Below are positions 24,415-33,386 of a stretch of 59,230 bases of DNA, in pieces (position 1 is the first letter of the stretch; every line of letters begins with the position of its first letter). Where the stretch lies: the NCBI GenBank assembly GCA_026014495.1, contig JAOZIF010000013.1, forward strand, positions 1 to 59,230, in the 5' to 3' direction. The notes beneath the pieces are model-generated. The model did no database searches. It was not told the DNA's origin and was given only the letters and a program-made list of their open reading frames with translations. Position numbers and translations under genes: made by a program. This DNA comes from Candidatus Bathyarchaeum sp. GTDB lineage: Archaea; Thermoproteota; Bathyarchaeia; Bathyarchaeales; Bathyarchaeaceae.

Positions 24415-26152
24415 ACTTCCTCACACTCTTCAACAACAACTCAATGTCTGGCGCTTCAGTCTTTCCAGCTAAATCTGTAGAAAACTGTGCTATCTTGGGC
24501 AGATACTTGGCGAAAACAGACAAACGTTTCTTCTCTTTAGCTACATGCTCTCGTTTAGCCAAAAACGTCTGCAAACGACGAGCAACCTCGCGGATTCCAT
24601 TCAAAATTTCAACTTTAACCTCAGGGCGGTCGGCAATAAACTCCTTGCCTACCGTCTTGTATGGAACCTTTGTGCTGCAAAGATGAACCAGAATAGCAAT
24701 TGGCATACCAGACGCAACTTTGTACCTTCTCCAGTTTATAGACCGAATTACCCTAATCGAAACGTCGCTGGCTTCATCATACAAAAGAGGAATCTTGTTT
24801 GCAAACCTGTAAACAACAATATCATCCTTTTTGGGAATATCCCCACCATACGCTATAGCCGTCTCCACAATGAATGGATGACCAGCATATGTTGACGGCT
24901 TTCTCTGAGAAACAGCAATAAACTCGGGTTTGAGTTCCTTAAGAATCCCAGCCCGCAGCAAATCTTCACCCAGAGGAGACAGGCAACTTGCATCTGGAGG
25001 AAGAAAATCAGTATACTGCTTCATCATCCGAACAAGCTTCACAATCTCGGGCGGCTTTAGTTTCTTTGGGTTTTTAGTTCTCACCAAGCCCGACGAAGCA
25101 AGTAAACGAAGAATAATTGTCCGGTCAACGTTTGGAAAGATGCTTTTTAGGAAAGCAATCATGTCTTGAGATTTTGCCTTTTTTAGTCCAACCTTGATTT
25201 GTTCTTCTGTTATTCTGCCAAAAAATTTCCTAAATTTCTTAGACTTGTTATTTGTTTCTACAAGCCGAGCAACTGCTTCGGGTTTTAGCCGCTTAGGGTC
25301 AGGCGTTCTTATGAATCCCGCGAAATCCAAAAAACTAAGAGAAGTGCCTTGACCGACTCGGTGAAAGTGTTTACGCATAAAATCCAGCAGGTTTCGGGAC
25401 TCAGTAACTCGTATGATACGTTGAAGGGTTTCAACATCCACGCCGTAGGGGTGAGTCAAAGTTTCTGTTGGCGGCGGCGGCATTTTAGTTGTTACCCGAT
25501 TGAACATGTACAATCTGCCTTTAGGGTCAACAAATTTTATGTCAGCATAGGGCGTAAGCAGCGCCGTCTGCTTTAGATACTCCAAAATCTTGGACATAGC
25601 CCTGTAGTAGTCTCCTTCCAAAGAATACTCAACAATGGTTCCGCGCCAATTTTCCTTGTTTCTTCTGGTCTTACGGTCCAAGATAAGCGGACGGTTCCGT
25701 TGGATGTCTATCATCATTTTAAACTCATAAACTTTGGAACCGCCAGTACTGGACTTCACGAGAACGGGTTTATGAGTGGTAATCTGACCATACAAAATAG
25801 CCATAGTTCCGCCCAAACCAAAAGTTCCACGCGCCTGTTTGAGTTTATAGTTTGAGCCAAACAAAACCTGACCAAACGCTGAAGGAATATGACGCGCTGC
25901 AATTCCAGAACCATTATCCATTATCAGCAAACGGTATACACCATTTCCTGACTCCGTTGTAGTACTCGCATCTTCCTCAGTTAATCGAACATACACTTCT
26001 GGAGGTACACTCATTTGGTCGGCAGAATCAAGAGAATTCTCCACAAGCTCTCGGATAGAAACAAAAATTGCACGCGAGGGATTTGTGAAGCCCGCTATGT
26101 CTCGGTTCCGGTAGAAAAAGTCTGCGGGGCTTATCTCTTGGAAGGTTACCAA
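24395..26152 (-). CDS. top6B: DNA topoisomerase VI subunit B
   Basis: A 585-residue GHKL ATPase subunit. ATP-site motifs: RELVENSLDSAD (Asn for Mg2+), IMDNGSGI, and the glycine-rich lid ARGTFGLGG; a transducer domain follows, with the switch Lys probably in the SMGI/ASGMPIAI region. An H2TH-like region is seen at about 250-390 (TPDPKRLKPEAVARLVE and a second similar TKNPKKLKPPEIVKLV). The start is TTG with GGTGG nine bases upstream; the protein then begins at the conserved FQEISPADFFYRNRDIAGF. It is slightly longer than many homologues, with a basic/charged C-terminal extension. Confidence 0.96.
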   Translation of the reverse strand: MVTFQEISPADFFYRNRDIAGFTNPSRAIFVSIRELVENSLDSADQMSVPPEVYVRLTEEDASTTTESGNGVYRLLIMDNGSGIAARHIPSAFGQVLFGSNYKLKQARGTFGLGGTMAILYGQITTHKPVLVKSSTGGSKVYEFKMMIDIQRNRPLILDRKTRRNKENWRGTIVEYSLEGDYYRAMSKILEYLKQTALLTPYADIKFVDPKGRLYMFNRVTTKMPPPPTETLTHPYGVDVETLQRIIRVTESRNLLDFMRKHFHRVGQGTSLSFLDFAGFIRTPDPKRLKPEAVARLVETNNKSKKFRKFFGRITEEQIKVGLKKAKSQDMIAFLKSIFPNVDRTIILRLLASSGLVRTKNPKKLKPPEIVKLVRMMKQYTDFLPPDASCLSPLGEDLLRAGILKELKPEFIAVSQRKPSTYAGHPFIVETAIAYGGDIPKKDDIVVYRFANKIPLLYDEASDVSIRVIRSINWRRYKVASGMPIAILVHLCSTKVPYKTVGKEFIADRPEVKVEILNGIREVARRLQTFLAKREHVAKEKKRLSVFAKYLPKIAQFSTDLAGKTEAPDIELLLKSVRKYETEGK

Positions 26153-26375
26153 AGCTGGTTTCCACCGCCCATCGACATTTTAAGCTGTGAAAGCTGCGTT
26201 TTCATTGCGTTTGCATCGCCTCCGCGGTTTTCTGGACTGGGAACCGCGTCAGAACGGCATTGTATGATATGTAGCAACATGGCAGGGTCATTCATAATTC
26301 TATATGATATGTATTTCAATGTTTTTGTAAAATTTAAAGCTTAACTAATTAGAGCCCTTTTACAGCAGTTTTAGG

Positions 26376-26954
26376 TTACTCTCGGAATGTTGGCTCCCAG
26401 AGCTGCAACCTCTGTTTTTTAAGGTCTCTTCGTTTTTTGTGCAAGAAACGGTACACTGTTCCATGAAGGCTTCCCCTAATCAGCATAGTCACTGCTTCTC
26501 TAGCAATTGAGGCTTGATCAGGATACCCAATTATCGAAATCGTGTGACCATAAACCGAAATGTTTGCTTCACTTAATTCCTCAATTATCTTCCGGGTTTT
26601 GCCCTCTTTTCCAATCACTCTGCCTTTCAGTCTCTTTAAGTCAGATGGAGACCTGCCCACAATCTCCCGAAGGTCAATAACCTCAAAAATTATTTCTTCA
26701 TCATCAAGCAGCCTGAACGCATGGTCCGGCGCAAATCCTCTGCCGATGGCAGTAACAACCTCTTTTGCTCTAAACAGAACCGTTGGGTCCTCAGATGTTG
26801 ATGGAAGAGTTATCTGAACCGATCCATTTTCGCTGTCCACCTCCAAACTAACAGACAGCTTTCTTTCGATAACGTTTTTTACGGTGCCATCTGGACCAAC
26901 AAGAGCCCCGATACGATCTCTTGGAATCTTGATGTAAGCTTTACTTCCTTCCAC
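26376..26954 (-). CDS. KH-domain RNA-binding protein of the Pno1/Dim2 (Krr1-like) type
   Basis: A 192-residue protein with two KH domains: IPRDRIGALVGPDGTVKNVIE near the N-terminus and LKRLKGRVIGKEGKTRKIIEEL in the second half, each with the GxxG loop. This is the archaeal counterpart of eukaryotic Pno1/Dim2, which binds the 3' end of pre-18S rRNA. It overlaps the RIO1 kinase gene by 14 bases, the usual archaeal pairing, which supports a shared role in small-subunit maturation. GTG start at 26954. Confidence 0.93.
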   Translation of the reverse strand: MEGSKAYIKIPRDRIGALVGPDGTVKNVIERKLSVSLEVDSENGSVQITLPSTSEDPTVLFRAKEVVTAIGRGFAPDHAFRLLDDEEIIFEVIDLREIVGRSPSDLKRLKGRVIGKEGKTRKIIEELSEANISVYGHTISIIGYPDQASIAREAVTMLIRGSLHGTVYRFLHKKRRDLKKQRLQLWEPTFRE

Positions 26955-27735
26955 CTGTAACCCTCACGTAAATCTCATCTACTGATAATATGTCTGAAAC
27001 TTTCCTATTGAAATACCTATGCAAATTTTCAATGTCTCTACGCAGGAAACGCTCAGCCATAGGATGCTTAATCAACACAGATTGTGCGACATCAAAAATC
27101 ACGGGTTTTTTCTTCCACATCATGATGTTGTATTCGCTCAGGTCTGCATGTACCAAACCCGCTTTAGTATACAGCCGCTTCAAATAAGTTAAAATTAACT
27201 TGAAAACCTGTTCAGGGTTCTCTAGAACAGTTTCCTTTAGGAGAGGTGCACGTTCACCATTCTTGCCAATAAAATTCATGATTAGAACGTTCTTTTGGAT
27301 GGCCAAGGGCTCTGGAACATTGACTTTTGCGTCTTTAGCCCGCTGTAGATTCTTGTATTCTTTTTGCGCCCAAGTATAGATAAGAGAGCGTGTGTCTCTG
27401 CGGACATGAGAAAATCTGGGGTCACCTTCTATGTATGGAAGCATGCCTTTCTTGAATTCAGCGGAGCTGGTGAGATAAATCTTGATAGCCAACTCGTTTC
27501 CTTCAGTGTCTTTTCCCCAGTAGACTCGTGCCTCTTTTCCCGCGTTTACAACTCCATGAATCTCATCAATTATTCCCTTATTCATGAAATCGTATATTGT
27601 CATGAGCGTAGACTTGTCAAAAACCTCTTCGATAACTTGGTAATCTTCGCTGCGCTTATTTTTCATCAGCGACTCGATTTCATACGCTTTTTGCTTACGG
27701 CTAAGCCGTTTATCCACTTTATCTCTAAAAGACAC
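26941..27735 (-). CDS. rio1: RIO1-type serine protein kinase
   Basis: A 264-residue atypical kinase of ribosome assembly. The nucleotide loop region is GVVNAGKEARVYWG, the catalytic Lys is in ELAIKIYLTSSAEFK, the flexible loop includes YIEGDPRFSHVRRDTRSLIYTWAQKE, the catalytic loop is LVHADLSEYNIMMW, and the metal-binding Asp is in PVIFDVAQSV. These are RIO1 rather than RIO2 features. It is upstream of and overlaps the Pno1-like KH gene. In many archaea aIF1A precedes this pair; here a cupin gene on the other strand takes that place. Confidence 0.95.
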   Translation of the reverse strand: MSFRDKVDKRLSRKQKAYEIESLMKNKRSEDYQVIEEVFDKSTLMTIYDFMNKGIIDEIHGVVNAGKEARVYWGKDTEGNELAIKIYLTSSAEFKKGMLPYIEGDPRFSHVRRDTRSLIYTWAQKEYKNLQRAKDAKVNVPEPLAIQKNVLIMNFIGKNGERAPLLKETVLENPEQVFKLILTYLKRLYTKAGLVHADLSEYNIMMWKKKPVIFDVAQSVLIKHPMAERFLRRDIENLHRYFNRKVSDILSVDEIYVRVTGGRK

Positions 27736-27873
27736 AACAGTCCTTCCTACACAGGTGATTACAGCTTTTCCTATTTAGGTTTCTCTGCAACCATGTAAAC
27801 CAAAAACTCTTGAAGAACTTCTATTAAGTGGGTTGCCAAGTATTTTCTGGAACGCTTCAAAGGTGACATAGAA

Positions 27874-28227
27874 ATGAAGTTTGTTAAGTTAACCGAAGAT
27901 GGGTGGCTGGAACGGCAAGGTTACTCCAAGAAAATCTTGCTCACCGAAAAAGACCTAAAATCTGACGGCAATATTGTTCAGATAGTCAAAAATAAGGCTC
28001 ACACCGAAATAAAGCCGCACTATCACAAAAAGATGATTGAAGTTTATCATGTTTTGAAGGGAAGTGCTGTTGTTTTCTGTGGAGACACAAAAGTTAGAGC
28101 CCAGCCCGGAGACACTTTGTTGTGTGAACCCGAAGAAGTTCACGGGTTAGTCAACGATACAGACGAAGATTTCATGTTTGCTGTCTTTAAAATCAACGCA
28201 AAAGACGAAGACATGTACTGGGTATAG
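27874..28227 (+). CDS. Cupin-domain protein
   Basis: A 117-residue single cupin barrel. Metal-ligand motif 1 reads IKPHYHKKMIEVYHVLKG (the canonical HxH-x3-4-E arrangement) and motif 2 reads PGDTLLCEPEEVHGLVN, supplying the last His. It is a small enzyme, isomerase or sugar/organic acid binding protein; the ligand is not evident. It is monocistronic, divergent from the RIO1 operon and convergent with the DUF424 gene, with only three bases between the stops. Confidence 0.85.
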   Translation: MKFVKLTEDGWLERQGYSKKILLTEKDLKSDGNIVQIVKNKAHTEIKPHYHKKMIEVYHVLKGSAVVFCGDTKVRAQPGDTLLCEPEEVHGLVNDTDEDFMFAVFKINAKDEDMYWV

Positions 28228-28230
28228 CTT

Positions 28231-28527
28231 CTAAATTTTTACAATTTGCGCGTGGGGAACGCCGCAGATGTTTAGAACCGCTTCAGGGTGAACAAGCCCC
28301 TGTTCTATTGCTTTTTTCACGATGTTAGGTCCAACCATGTTCACAACCGTGGACTCTTCCATTAATGCAATAGCATCATCCACAGGCATTTTTGGACCTT
28401 TATAGAATTCTTCGCCAATCTTGAAAACTATTTTGCCATCCTTTAGAACTTCGCCTAGTAGTTCTTCGTCACAGGTTGCAAGAAGCACATGTTCTCCGCA
28501 TTTGCTCAACTTGGCGTATACTTCCAA
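28231..28527 (-). CDS. DUF424 family protein
   Basis: About 98 residues, an archaeal family of unknown function repeatedly found beside aIF2-beta. Characteristic segments are LLATCDEELLG, the STVVNMVGPNIVKKAIEQGLV helix and the C-terminal NICGVPHAQIV. A longer frame starting at 28581 would overlap the aIF2-beta gene; the TTG at 28527 lies 11 bases after that gene's stop, has TAGGA about 11 bases upstream, and starts the protein where the family normally begins (EVYAKLSKCGEHVLLA). Cotranscription with aIF2-beta suggests a translation-linked role. Confidence 0.85.
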   Translation of the reverse strand: MEVYAKLSKCGEHVLLATCDEELLGEVLKDGKIVFKIGEEFYKGPKMPVDDAIALMEESTVVNMVGPNIVKKAIEQGLVHPEAVLNICGVPHAQIVKI

Positions 28528-28538
28528 GGTTAAGCGTC

Positions 28539-28943
28539 CTACAAAGTTGATATTGATGACCTTGCTCCACAGGCTTCGCAAACCAGAAACAAAAAGCGTC
28601 TATCTTTAACGATTTTTGTGTCTGGTCGAGTGCAAACAGGGCAGACTACAAACTCTTTGATGTATCTTTGGATGAGCCTCTCAAAGGTGTCTCTGTTGAA
28701 TTTTCCTTGAAAGATTGCTCGGTTACCTTGCATGGTTGCAGCGGTAGCCATCTCTTTTGAAAAGAACTTGAGAACGTGACGGGGTTCTCGGTTAAGGGCG
28801 TCACATATTTCTTTAAAATTTGCTAGGACTGTGCGCATGCCCATTATAAAACTTCGAGGCTGTGGAACCTCAAATCGTTTGTGTTCACGTACATCAGAAG
28901 GAAGCTTTGATTGAGCACGTTCAAGTAATTCTCTGTAATTCAT
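28539..28943 (-). CDS. Translation initiation factor aIF2 subunit beta
   Basis: A 134-residue beta subunit of the heterotrimeric initiation factor that carries initiator Met-tRNA. It has the N-terminal helix that docks on gamma (YRELLERAQSKLP), the core IFQGKFNRDTFERLIQRYIKEFV and a C-terminal zinc ribbon CPVCTRPDT...CEACGA (C-x2-C, then C-x2-C). Normal archaeal length. It is the first gene of a two-gene operon with DUF424. Confidence 0.96.
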   Translation of the reverse strand: MNYRELLERAQSKLPSDVREHKRFEVPQPRSFIMGMRTVLANFKEICDALNREPRHVLKFFSKEMATAATMQGNRAIFQGKFNRDTFERLIQRYIKEFVVCPVCTRPDTKIVKDRRFLFLVCEACGARSSISTL

Positions 28944-29088
28944 CCCTTAACGCCTACCCTACAGGAGTTTTGCCTTCAATAAAAGCCCTTCTCTTTTCTA
29001 AACAACAGACGCTTGATTTCTATAACGCAAACCACAAACTATATTGTAGTTGTCACGCAATAGATATACTTGAATTGGGGGAGATTCA

Positions 29089-29340
29089 GTGGGACTTTTA
29101 GACAGTGTTTCATCCGTTTTCGCTCGGCTCGAATTACGGTTTGAATTTTTTTATCCCCAGTTCATTGGGGTATACATAAAACGTAAACTGAAAGAATACA
29201 AAAAAACAGAACTAATAGACGACTACAAAGTGAAGTCTAGGCGCCAAGGAAAGTACCATTACTCCTTTGATGTGGATTTGTTTTTGAAAATAGAGAAAGG
29301 AGGTGAACTATCATGGTTGACGAAAAGAAAGGACACGTAA
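29089..29340 (+). CDS. Small basic protein, function unknown
   Basis: An 83-residue orphan starting at GTG behind GGGGGAG (about 29076-29082). It is rich in Lys, Arg and aromatic residues (FFYPQFIGVYIKRKLKEYKK), with no clear membrane helix or Cys. A nucleic-acid or lipid-surface role is possible but unproven. Its end overlaps the start of the next, 47-residue gene by 28 bases in another frame, and that gene's Shine-Dalgarno lies inside it, so the two are probably one translationally coupled unit. Confidence 0.5.
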   Translation: MGLLDSVSSVFARLELRFEFFYPQFIGVYIKRKLKEYKKTELIDDYKVKSRRQGKYHYSFDVDLFLKIEKGGELSWLTKRKDT

Positions 29341-29456
29341 AAGTGACTTTAGATGTGGAAATAAATGAGGCTCTTATGGACGTGATGAAAGAGAGCTTAG
29401 AAAATATGCCTCATCTGGTTCAGATGATGACCGAAAACAAAAAGAAGAAAGAGTAA
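29313..29456 (+). CDS. 47-residue protein with a strong Shine-Dalgarno, function unknown
   Basis: A short gene beginning at ATG 29313. A near-perfect AAAGGAGGTGA lies about seven bases upstream, the strongest ribosome site in the area, which makes this credible despite its size. The product is Met- and Lys-rich and highly charged, with an amphipathic helix pattern in the middle (EINEALMDVMKESLENMPHL) and a KKKKE tail. It overlaps the 83-residue gene by 28 bases. No family recognised. Confidence 0.6.
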   Translation: MVDEKKGHVKVTLDVEINEALMDVMKESLENMPHLVQMMTENKKKKE

Positions 29457-29584
29457 AAACACCTTCCAGTTTTTGTTAATTTGAAACAAGCTGATCAAGT
29501 AGGGCACTTTATTTTAGAGACAGGACTAAAACAGAAAATCCTTAAATCTTAACTTGACAATCGGGTAATAAGAAAAATATCGGA

Positions 29585-29659
29585 GGGCCCGTAGCTCAGT
29601 TTGGTTAGAGCGCCAGGCTCATAACCTGGTGGTCGCCGGTTCAAATCCGGCCGGGCCCA
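29585..29659 (+). tRNA. tRNA-Met(CAU), elongator type, no intron
   Basis: A complete 75-nt cloverleaf: acceptor GGGCCCG/CGGGCCC, D-arm, anticodon arm CCAGG-CTCATAA-CCTGG with CAT, T-arm GCCGG-TTCAAAT-CCGGC, discriminator A, no encoded CCA. G1-C72 pairing and no run of three G-C pairs in the anticodon stem argue against the initiator. A lysidine-like modified tRNA-Ile(CAU) cannot be excluded from sequence alone. A CTTAAATCTT box about 35-45 bp upstream may be the promoter. Confidence 0.95.
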
Positions 29660-29729
29660 CTGTAACAATTTTTGTGGCAAAAAGATTTAGTCATCTACTG
29701 CCACGTTTCTGTAAGGGAGCACTGTTAAG

Positions 29730-30920
29730 TTGAGAGAAGACCTTGAGCATATCCTAGCTGAGAAAGGTGCTGAAGCTTTGCTTTTGTACTCAGACAGCTA
29801 CAAAGACGCCAACATGTATTATCTTACAGAGTTTTTGGCTCCAGACCCCTTTGTTTTTCTCAAAAAAGTTGACGAGGAGCCTATCCTTGTAGTCAGCCAG
29901 ATGGAGTGTCCGCGTGCCCAAAAGCAATCTATCATCAAAGATGTGCGGTCATACTTTGACTACAACTATTTGACAGCAGTAAAATCGGCAAAGGAGCCTC
30001 AGTTGGGTGCTATACAGTTTCTTTCTGATTTAACAAAAAAGGAGTTGGGCACAAGAACAAAGATTTGTGTACCGCCAAATTTTCCAGTAATTGTTGCTGA
30101 TGTGATGCGTTCTGAGGGGTTAACGATTCAGCCAATGTTTGGTGTTGTCGAGAAAGCCAGAGAAACTAAAGATAACGCCGAAGTAAAGACAATTAAAGAG
30201 ATACAACGAATTAACGAAACAGTTGCCTCTGAAGCAATAAACCTGATAGCAAACTCGGATGTGGGCAGCAACAAAACCTTGCTGAGTAATGGGGAACCTT
30301 TGACTGTCGGCAAGGTGAAATCGTTTTTTGGACACAAACTTTTAGAACAAGGTTGCTTGGTCGAAGAAGACATCATAGTCGCATGTGGTCCACGCTCGTC
30401 TGATCCACATTATGTTGGTGAATCAGAAGACAAACTCAAAGCAGACCAGCCGATAATTTTGGATATTTATCCGCGGAGTTTGCAGAAACGTTACTGGACT
30501 GACATGACTCGAACCGTAGTGAAAGGAAAGTCATCAAACAAACTAAAGAAGATGTTTGATACAGTTTCTGAGGCAAAAAACGCTTCTTTAGATTCTATCC
30601 AAGCAGGAGCTGTGGGAAGCCAAGTCTATGATGTTTGTTGTGATGTGCTAGAGAAGAAGGGCTACCAGACCACGAGAAGCGGAAAAAAGGTGACCGTTGG
30701 GATGACTCATAGCCTTGGTCATGGGGTTGGGCTGCAGATACATGAGAGCCCCCGCATCGGTGAACTATCTTCGGTTCCATTGGGAGAGCATGTTATTGTG
30801 ACTGTTGAGCCTGGACTGTATGACCCCACGGTAGGTGGAGTGAGGCTAGAAGACATCATTGAATTAACAAAATCGGGATACAGTAACTTGACAAAAATGG
30901 AGACTCAACTAGAAATCTAA
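29730..30920 (+). CDS. M24 family metallopeptidase (Xaa-Pro dipeptidase/aminopeptidase type)
   Basis: A 396-residue creatinase/prolidase-fold protein. The pita-bread domain carries most metal-ligand sites: Asp in IILDIYPRSLQKRYWTDMTRTVV (D and D), His in MTHSLGHGVGLQIHESP, and Glu in VTVEPGLY and VRLEDI. The N-terminal domain (about 1-140) is the non-catalytic creatinase-N type. It starts with TTG behind GGGAG (29715-29719). Cytosolic; probably releases residues next to proline during peptide catabolism. It converges on the MoaD-like gene with only nine bases between. Confidence 0.9.
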   Translation: MREDLEHILAEKGAEALLLYSDSYKDANMYYLTEFLAPDPFVFLKKVDEEPILVVSQMECPRAQKQSIIKDVRSYFDYNYLTAVKSAKEPQLGAIQFLSDLTKKELGTRTKICVPPNFPVIVADVMRSEGLTIQPMFGVVEKARETKDNAEVKTIKEIQRINETVASEAINLIANSDVGSNKTLLSNGEPLTVGKVKSFFGHKLLEQGCLVEEDIIVACGPRSSDPHYVGESEDKLKADQPIILDIYPRSLQKRYWTDMTRTVVKGKSSNKLKKMFDTVSEAKNASLDSIQAGAVGSQVYDVCCDVLEKKGYQTTRSGKKVTVGMTHSLGHGVGLQIHESPRIGELSSVPLGEHVIVTVEPGLYDPTVGGVRLEDIIELTKSGYSNLTKMETQLEI

Positions 30921-30929
30921 AGTTGTGCT

Positions 30930-31217
30930 TTAGCCCCCACTCATAAGAGACATTAGCATGACATTGTCGCCTTCATTTAGTTTTGCGTTCAGTCCGCCGA
31001 GTTGTCCAATGAATACTCCATTTATTGTGACTGAAAAGCCTGTTTTGATGTCTTTTACTCCTGGCTCGTAAACTTCTTTTTTGAATGCTGCGCCATGAAT
31101 TCCAGCTAATTTGTTTAGTAGGTCGTAGAGGGAGGATTTGTCTTCTATTTCGAGGTGTTCTTCTCTTTTGTTTAGCATGTTTTTGATGTATCCGAGGTAT
31201 TGGACTCTAACTTTCAA
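30930..31217 (-). CDS. MoaD/ThiS/SAMP-like beta-grasp protein ending in Gly-Gly
   Basis: A 95-residue ubiquitin-fold sulfur carrier with the C-terminal diglycine (SLMSGG) that is adenylated and thiocarboxylated by an E1-like enzyme. Typical elements are VRVQYLGYIKNML at the start and VTINGVFIGQLGGLNAKLNEGDNVMLM at the end. Placed back to back with the aldehyde:ferredoxin oxidoreductase, it probably makes the dithiolene of its tungstopterin. Archaeal members can also be conjugated to proteins as SAMPs, which would link it to the JAMM protease at 20661. Confidence 0.92.
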   Translation of the reverse strand: MKVRVQYLGYIKNMLNKREEHLEIEDKSSLYDLLNKLAGIHGAAFKKEVYEPGVKDIKTGFSVTINGVFIGQLGGLNAKLNEGDNVMLMSLMSGG

Positions 31218-31457
31218 TGTTTTTCACCTGTTAGTCAATTACTTGTGGATGGTTGAGCTTTTTGCTGTTATATATTGTGTGGTGAATCTTATTTAGCGGT
31301 TATTGTGTGCTTTTTTTGTTATGGGCTAGTTTAATGGCAATTCAGTTTTTTCAAATTCCGTTATGCATTGCAAATACTATCGATATAATATTAGGCACAC
31401 CCTAAAAAAACGGTTAAAATTATGTTTCTGTTGAATCCAAAAAAAGATAAAGATTAA

Positions 31458-31464
31458 TATTTAT
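31458..31464 (+). promoter_or_regulatory. Putative TATA box for the oxidoreductase operon
   Basis: TATTTAT within an AT-rich AGATTAATATTTATC lies 51 bp before the TTG start at 31515. The 297-bp gap between the MoaD-like gene and this operon contains no other gene; the rest is AT-rich intergenic DNA. Confidence 0.35.
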
Positions 31465-31514
31465 CTATCCGATTCATCTATTTCTCTCCAAAAGTAATCA
31501 ACGGAGGATTATGA

Positions 31515-33371
31515 TTGAGTTTCGCTAAACGAATTCTTTACGTAGATTTAACAACTGGGAAAACTGAAGTCAAACCCCTAGATATGAAATTGGCTAAAGA
31601 ATACATAGGAGGTATCGGTCTTGGAATGAAACTGTGGTTAGACCATTCCGAGGCAGGTGTTGACCCTTTCAGTCCTGAGAATCCCCTGATTTTCATGACT
31701 GGTCCTTTGACTGGTACTATGGCGCCTTCTGCTGGAAACAGTTATGCTGTTGTTTCCAAGTCACCTCTAACTAATACAATCGGCGAGGCTAAGGCTCATG
31801 GTTTCTTTGGGTCTGAAATAAAGCGTGCTGGATATGACCTCATCATATTCACAGGCAAAGCTGAGAAGCTGGTTTATGTTTGGATTGATGACGATTCTGT
31901 TCAGATTCTTGATGCAGAGCATATGAAGGGTATGTCTCCTGCTGAAACTGATGAGACTATCAGGGAAACCCTTGGCGATTTCTATATTCGTGTGTCTGCT
32001 ATTGGTGAAGCTGGCGAGAAACTGTGTCGGATTGGTTGTATAATTAATGACGAGTACCGTGCCATTGGTAGAGGCGGTATGGGCGCTGTTATGGGTTCTA
32101 AGAATTTGAAGGCTGTTGCTGTTCGTGGAACTAAAGATGTTGATGTTTCTGACCCTGAAGCGTTTACAGAGTTTGTTCGGACTGTTCATGAGCGTATGAA
32201 AGGTCCAGCTACACGAAAATACAGAACTTTGGGTACACCCGAGAACGTTTTGGTCTTGAATGCTTTGGCTGCTTTGGCTACCCGCAACTTTACTAATGCA
32301 ACTTTTGAGGGTGCAGAGAAAGTCAGTGGCGAGACTTTGAGTGAAAAGTATGTCAAGAAGATTATTGGGTGTGCAACTTGTGGTATGCGCTGTGACCACA
32401 TTGCTGTGGTTCCTGAAGGACAGTACAAGGGTAGCACTTCTCGTGTTGAGTTTGAGTGCCTGTGGTCTTGTGGTCCCCTCTGTGGCGTTGACCGTTTAGA
32501 TGCGATTATTGAGGCTATCCGTTTAGCTGACTATTATGGAATGGACGGAATTTCCATTGGTGTAATAGTGGCTATGGCTATGGACTGTTACGAAAATGGC
32601 GTCATAACTGACAAAGACACTGACGGACTGAAACTTAATTTCGGTAATCATGAGGCACTTGTTGAAGCAATTAAAAGAATTGGCACTCGCACTGGCTGGC
32701 TAGGAGACACGTTTGCTGAAGGAACCAAACGAGCAGCCGAAATAATTGGCAAAGACGCATACAAGTACGCTAACCACATCAAAGGAATGGAGTTGCCTGG
32801 TTATGATCTTAGGACATTGCAGACTGCTGCTTTGGGCTTTTCTGTTTCGTTCCGTGGAGCTTGCCACTTACGGTCTGGTGCTTATTCACCTGACGTGAAG
32901 GGCAAAGTTGACCGTTTCAAGATTGAGGCAGGAAGAGGAAAGATGATCATGGACGGTGAGGACCTGTATAACGTTGTTGACTCATTGATTTTGTGCAAGT
33001 TCTCAAGAGGTGTCATGTATGACGGTCTTAAGGACATGGCAAAATATTACGAGTTGGCAACTGGAATACCTATGAATGCTGATGATTTGTTGATGGCTGG
33101 TGAGCGGATTAACAATCTTGCTAGGGTGATTAACATTCGTGAGGGCGGAGGAACACGAAAAGAGGATACGTTGCCTTGGAAGATTCTGAACTTCCCAGTT
33201 CCTGAAGATTGTATTGGGAAGGGAGTTTATGTAAAGCAGGCAGAGTTTGACATTGGCTTAGATGACTACTATAAAGTTCGTGGCTGGACCAAGAATGGTG
33301 TGCCTACGCCTGAAAAACTCAAGCAAGTGGGTTTGGAGGATCTAATTCCGATTGTGGAGAAGAAGCTCTAA
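31515..33371 (+). CDS. Aldehyde:ferredoxin oxidoreductase family tungstoenzyme
   Basis: A 618-residue AOR-family enzyme that oxidises aldehydes to acids with ferredoxin as acceptor, using bis-tungstopterin and one [4Fe-4S] cluster. Cluster ligands are C286-x2-C289-x3-C293 (GCATCGMRCDH) and a late Cys in LILCKFSRG. Pterin-contact motifs include GRGGMGAVMGSKNLKAV (about 186-202) and FRGACHLRSGAY. TTG start at 31515 with GGAGG seven bases before it; an overlapping ATG at 31511 stops after five codons. The 12-base gap to the polyferredoxin gene indicates an operon of the kind found with AOR-like enzymes that use an extra Fe-S subunit. Confidence 0.95.
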   Translation: MSFAKRILYVDLTTGKTEVKPLDMKLAKEYIGGIGLGMKLWLDHSEAGVDPFSPENPLIFMTGPLTGTMAPSAGNSYAVVSKSPLTNTIGEAKAHGFFGSEIKRAGYDLIIFTGKAEKLVYVWIDDDSVQILDAEHMKGMSPAETDETIRETLGDFYIRVSAIGEAGEKLCRIGCIINDEYRAIGRGGMGAVMGSKNLKAVAVRGTKDVDVSDPEAFTEFVRTVHERMKGPATRKYRTLGTPENVLVLNALAALATRNFTNATFEGAEKVSGETLSEKYVKKIIGCATCGMRCDHIAVVPEGQYKGSTSRVEFECLWSCGPLCGVDRLDAIIEAIRLADYYGMDGISIGVIVAMAMDCYENGVITDKDTDGLKLNFGNHEALVEAIKRIGTRTGWLGDTFAEGTKRAAEIIGKDAYKYANHIKGMELPGYDLRTLQTAALGFSVSFRGACHLRSGAYSPDVKGKVDRFKIEAGRGKMIMDGEDLYNVVDSLILCKFSRGVMYDGLKDMAKYYELATGIPMNADDLLMAGERINNLARVINIREGGGTRKEDTLPWKILNFPVPEDCIGKGVYVKQAEFDIGLDDYYKVRGWTKNGVPTPEKLKQVGLEDLIPIVEKKL

Positions 33372-33386
33372 GGAGGATGATGTGTG

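Noticed and set aside
29585-29659. Initiator tRNA identity for the CAU tRNA
   Set aside because: The first pair is G-C rather than A-U and the anticodon stem lacks the three consecutive G-C pairs of initiators.
31511-31528. ATG at 31511 as start of the oxidoreductase
   Set aside because: It stops after five codons; TTG at 31515 has the correct Shine-Dalgarno spacing.
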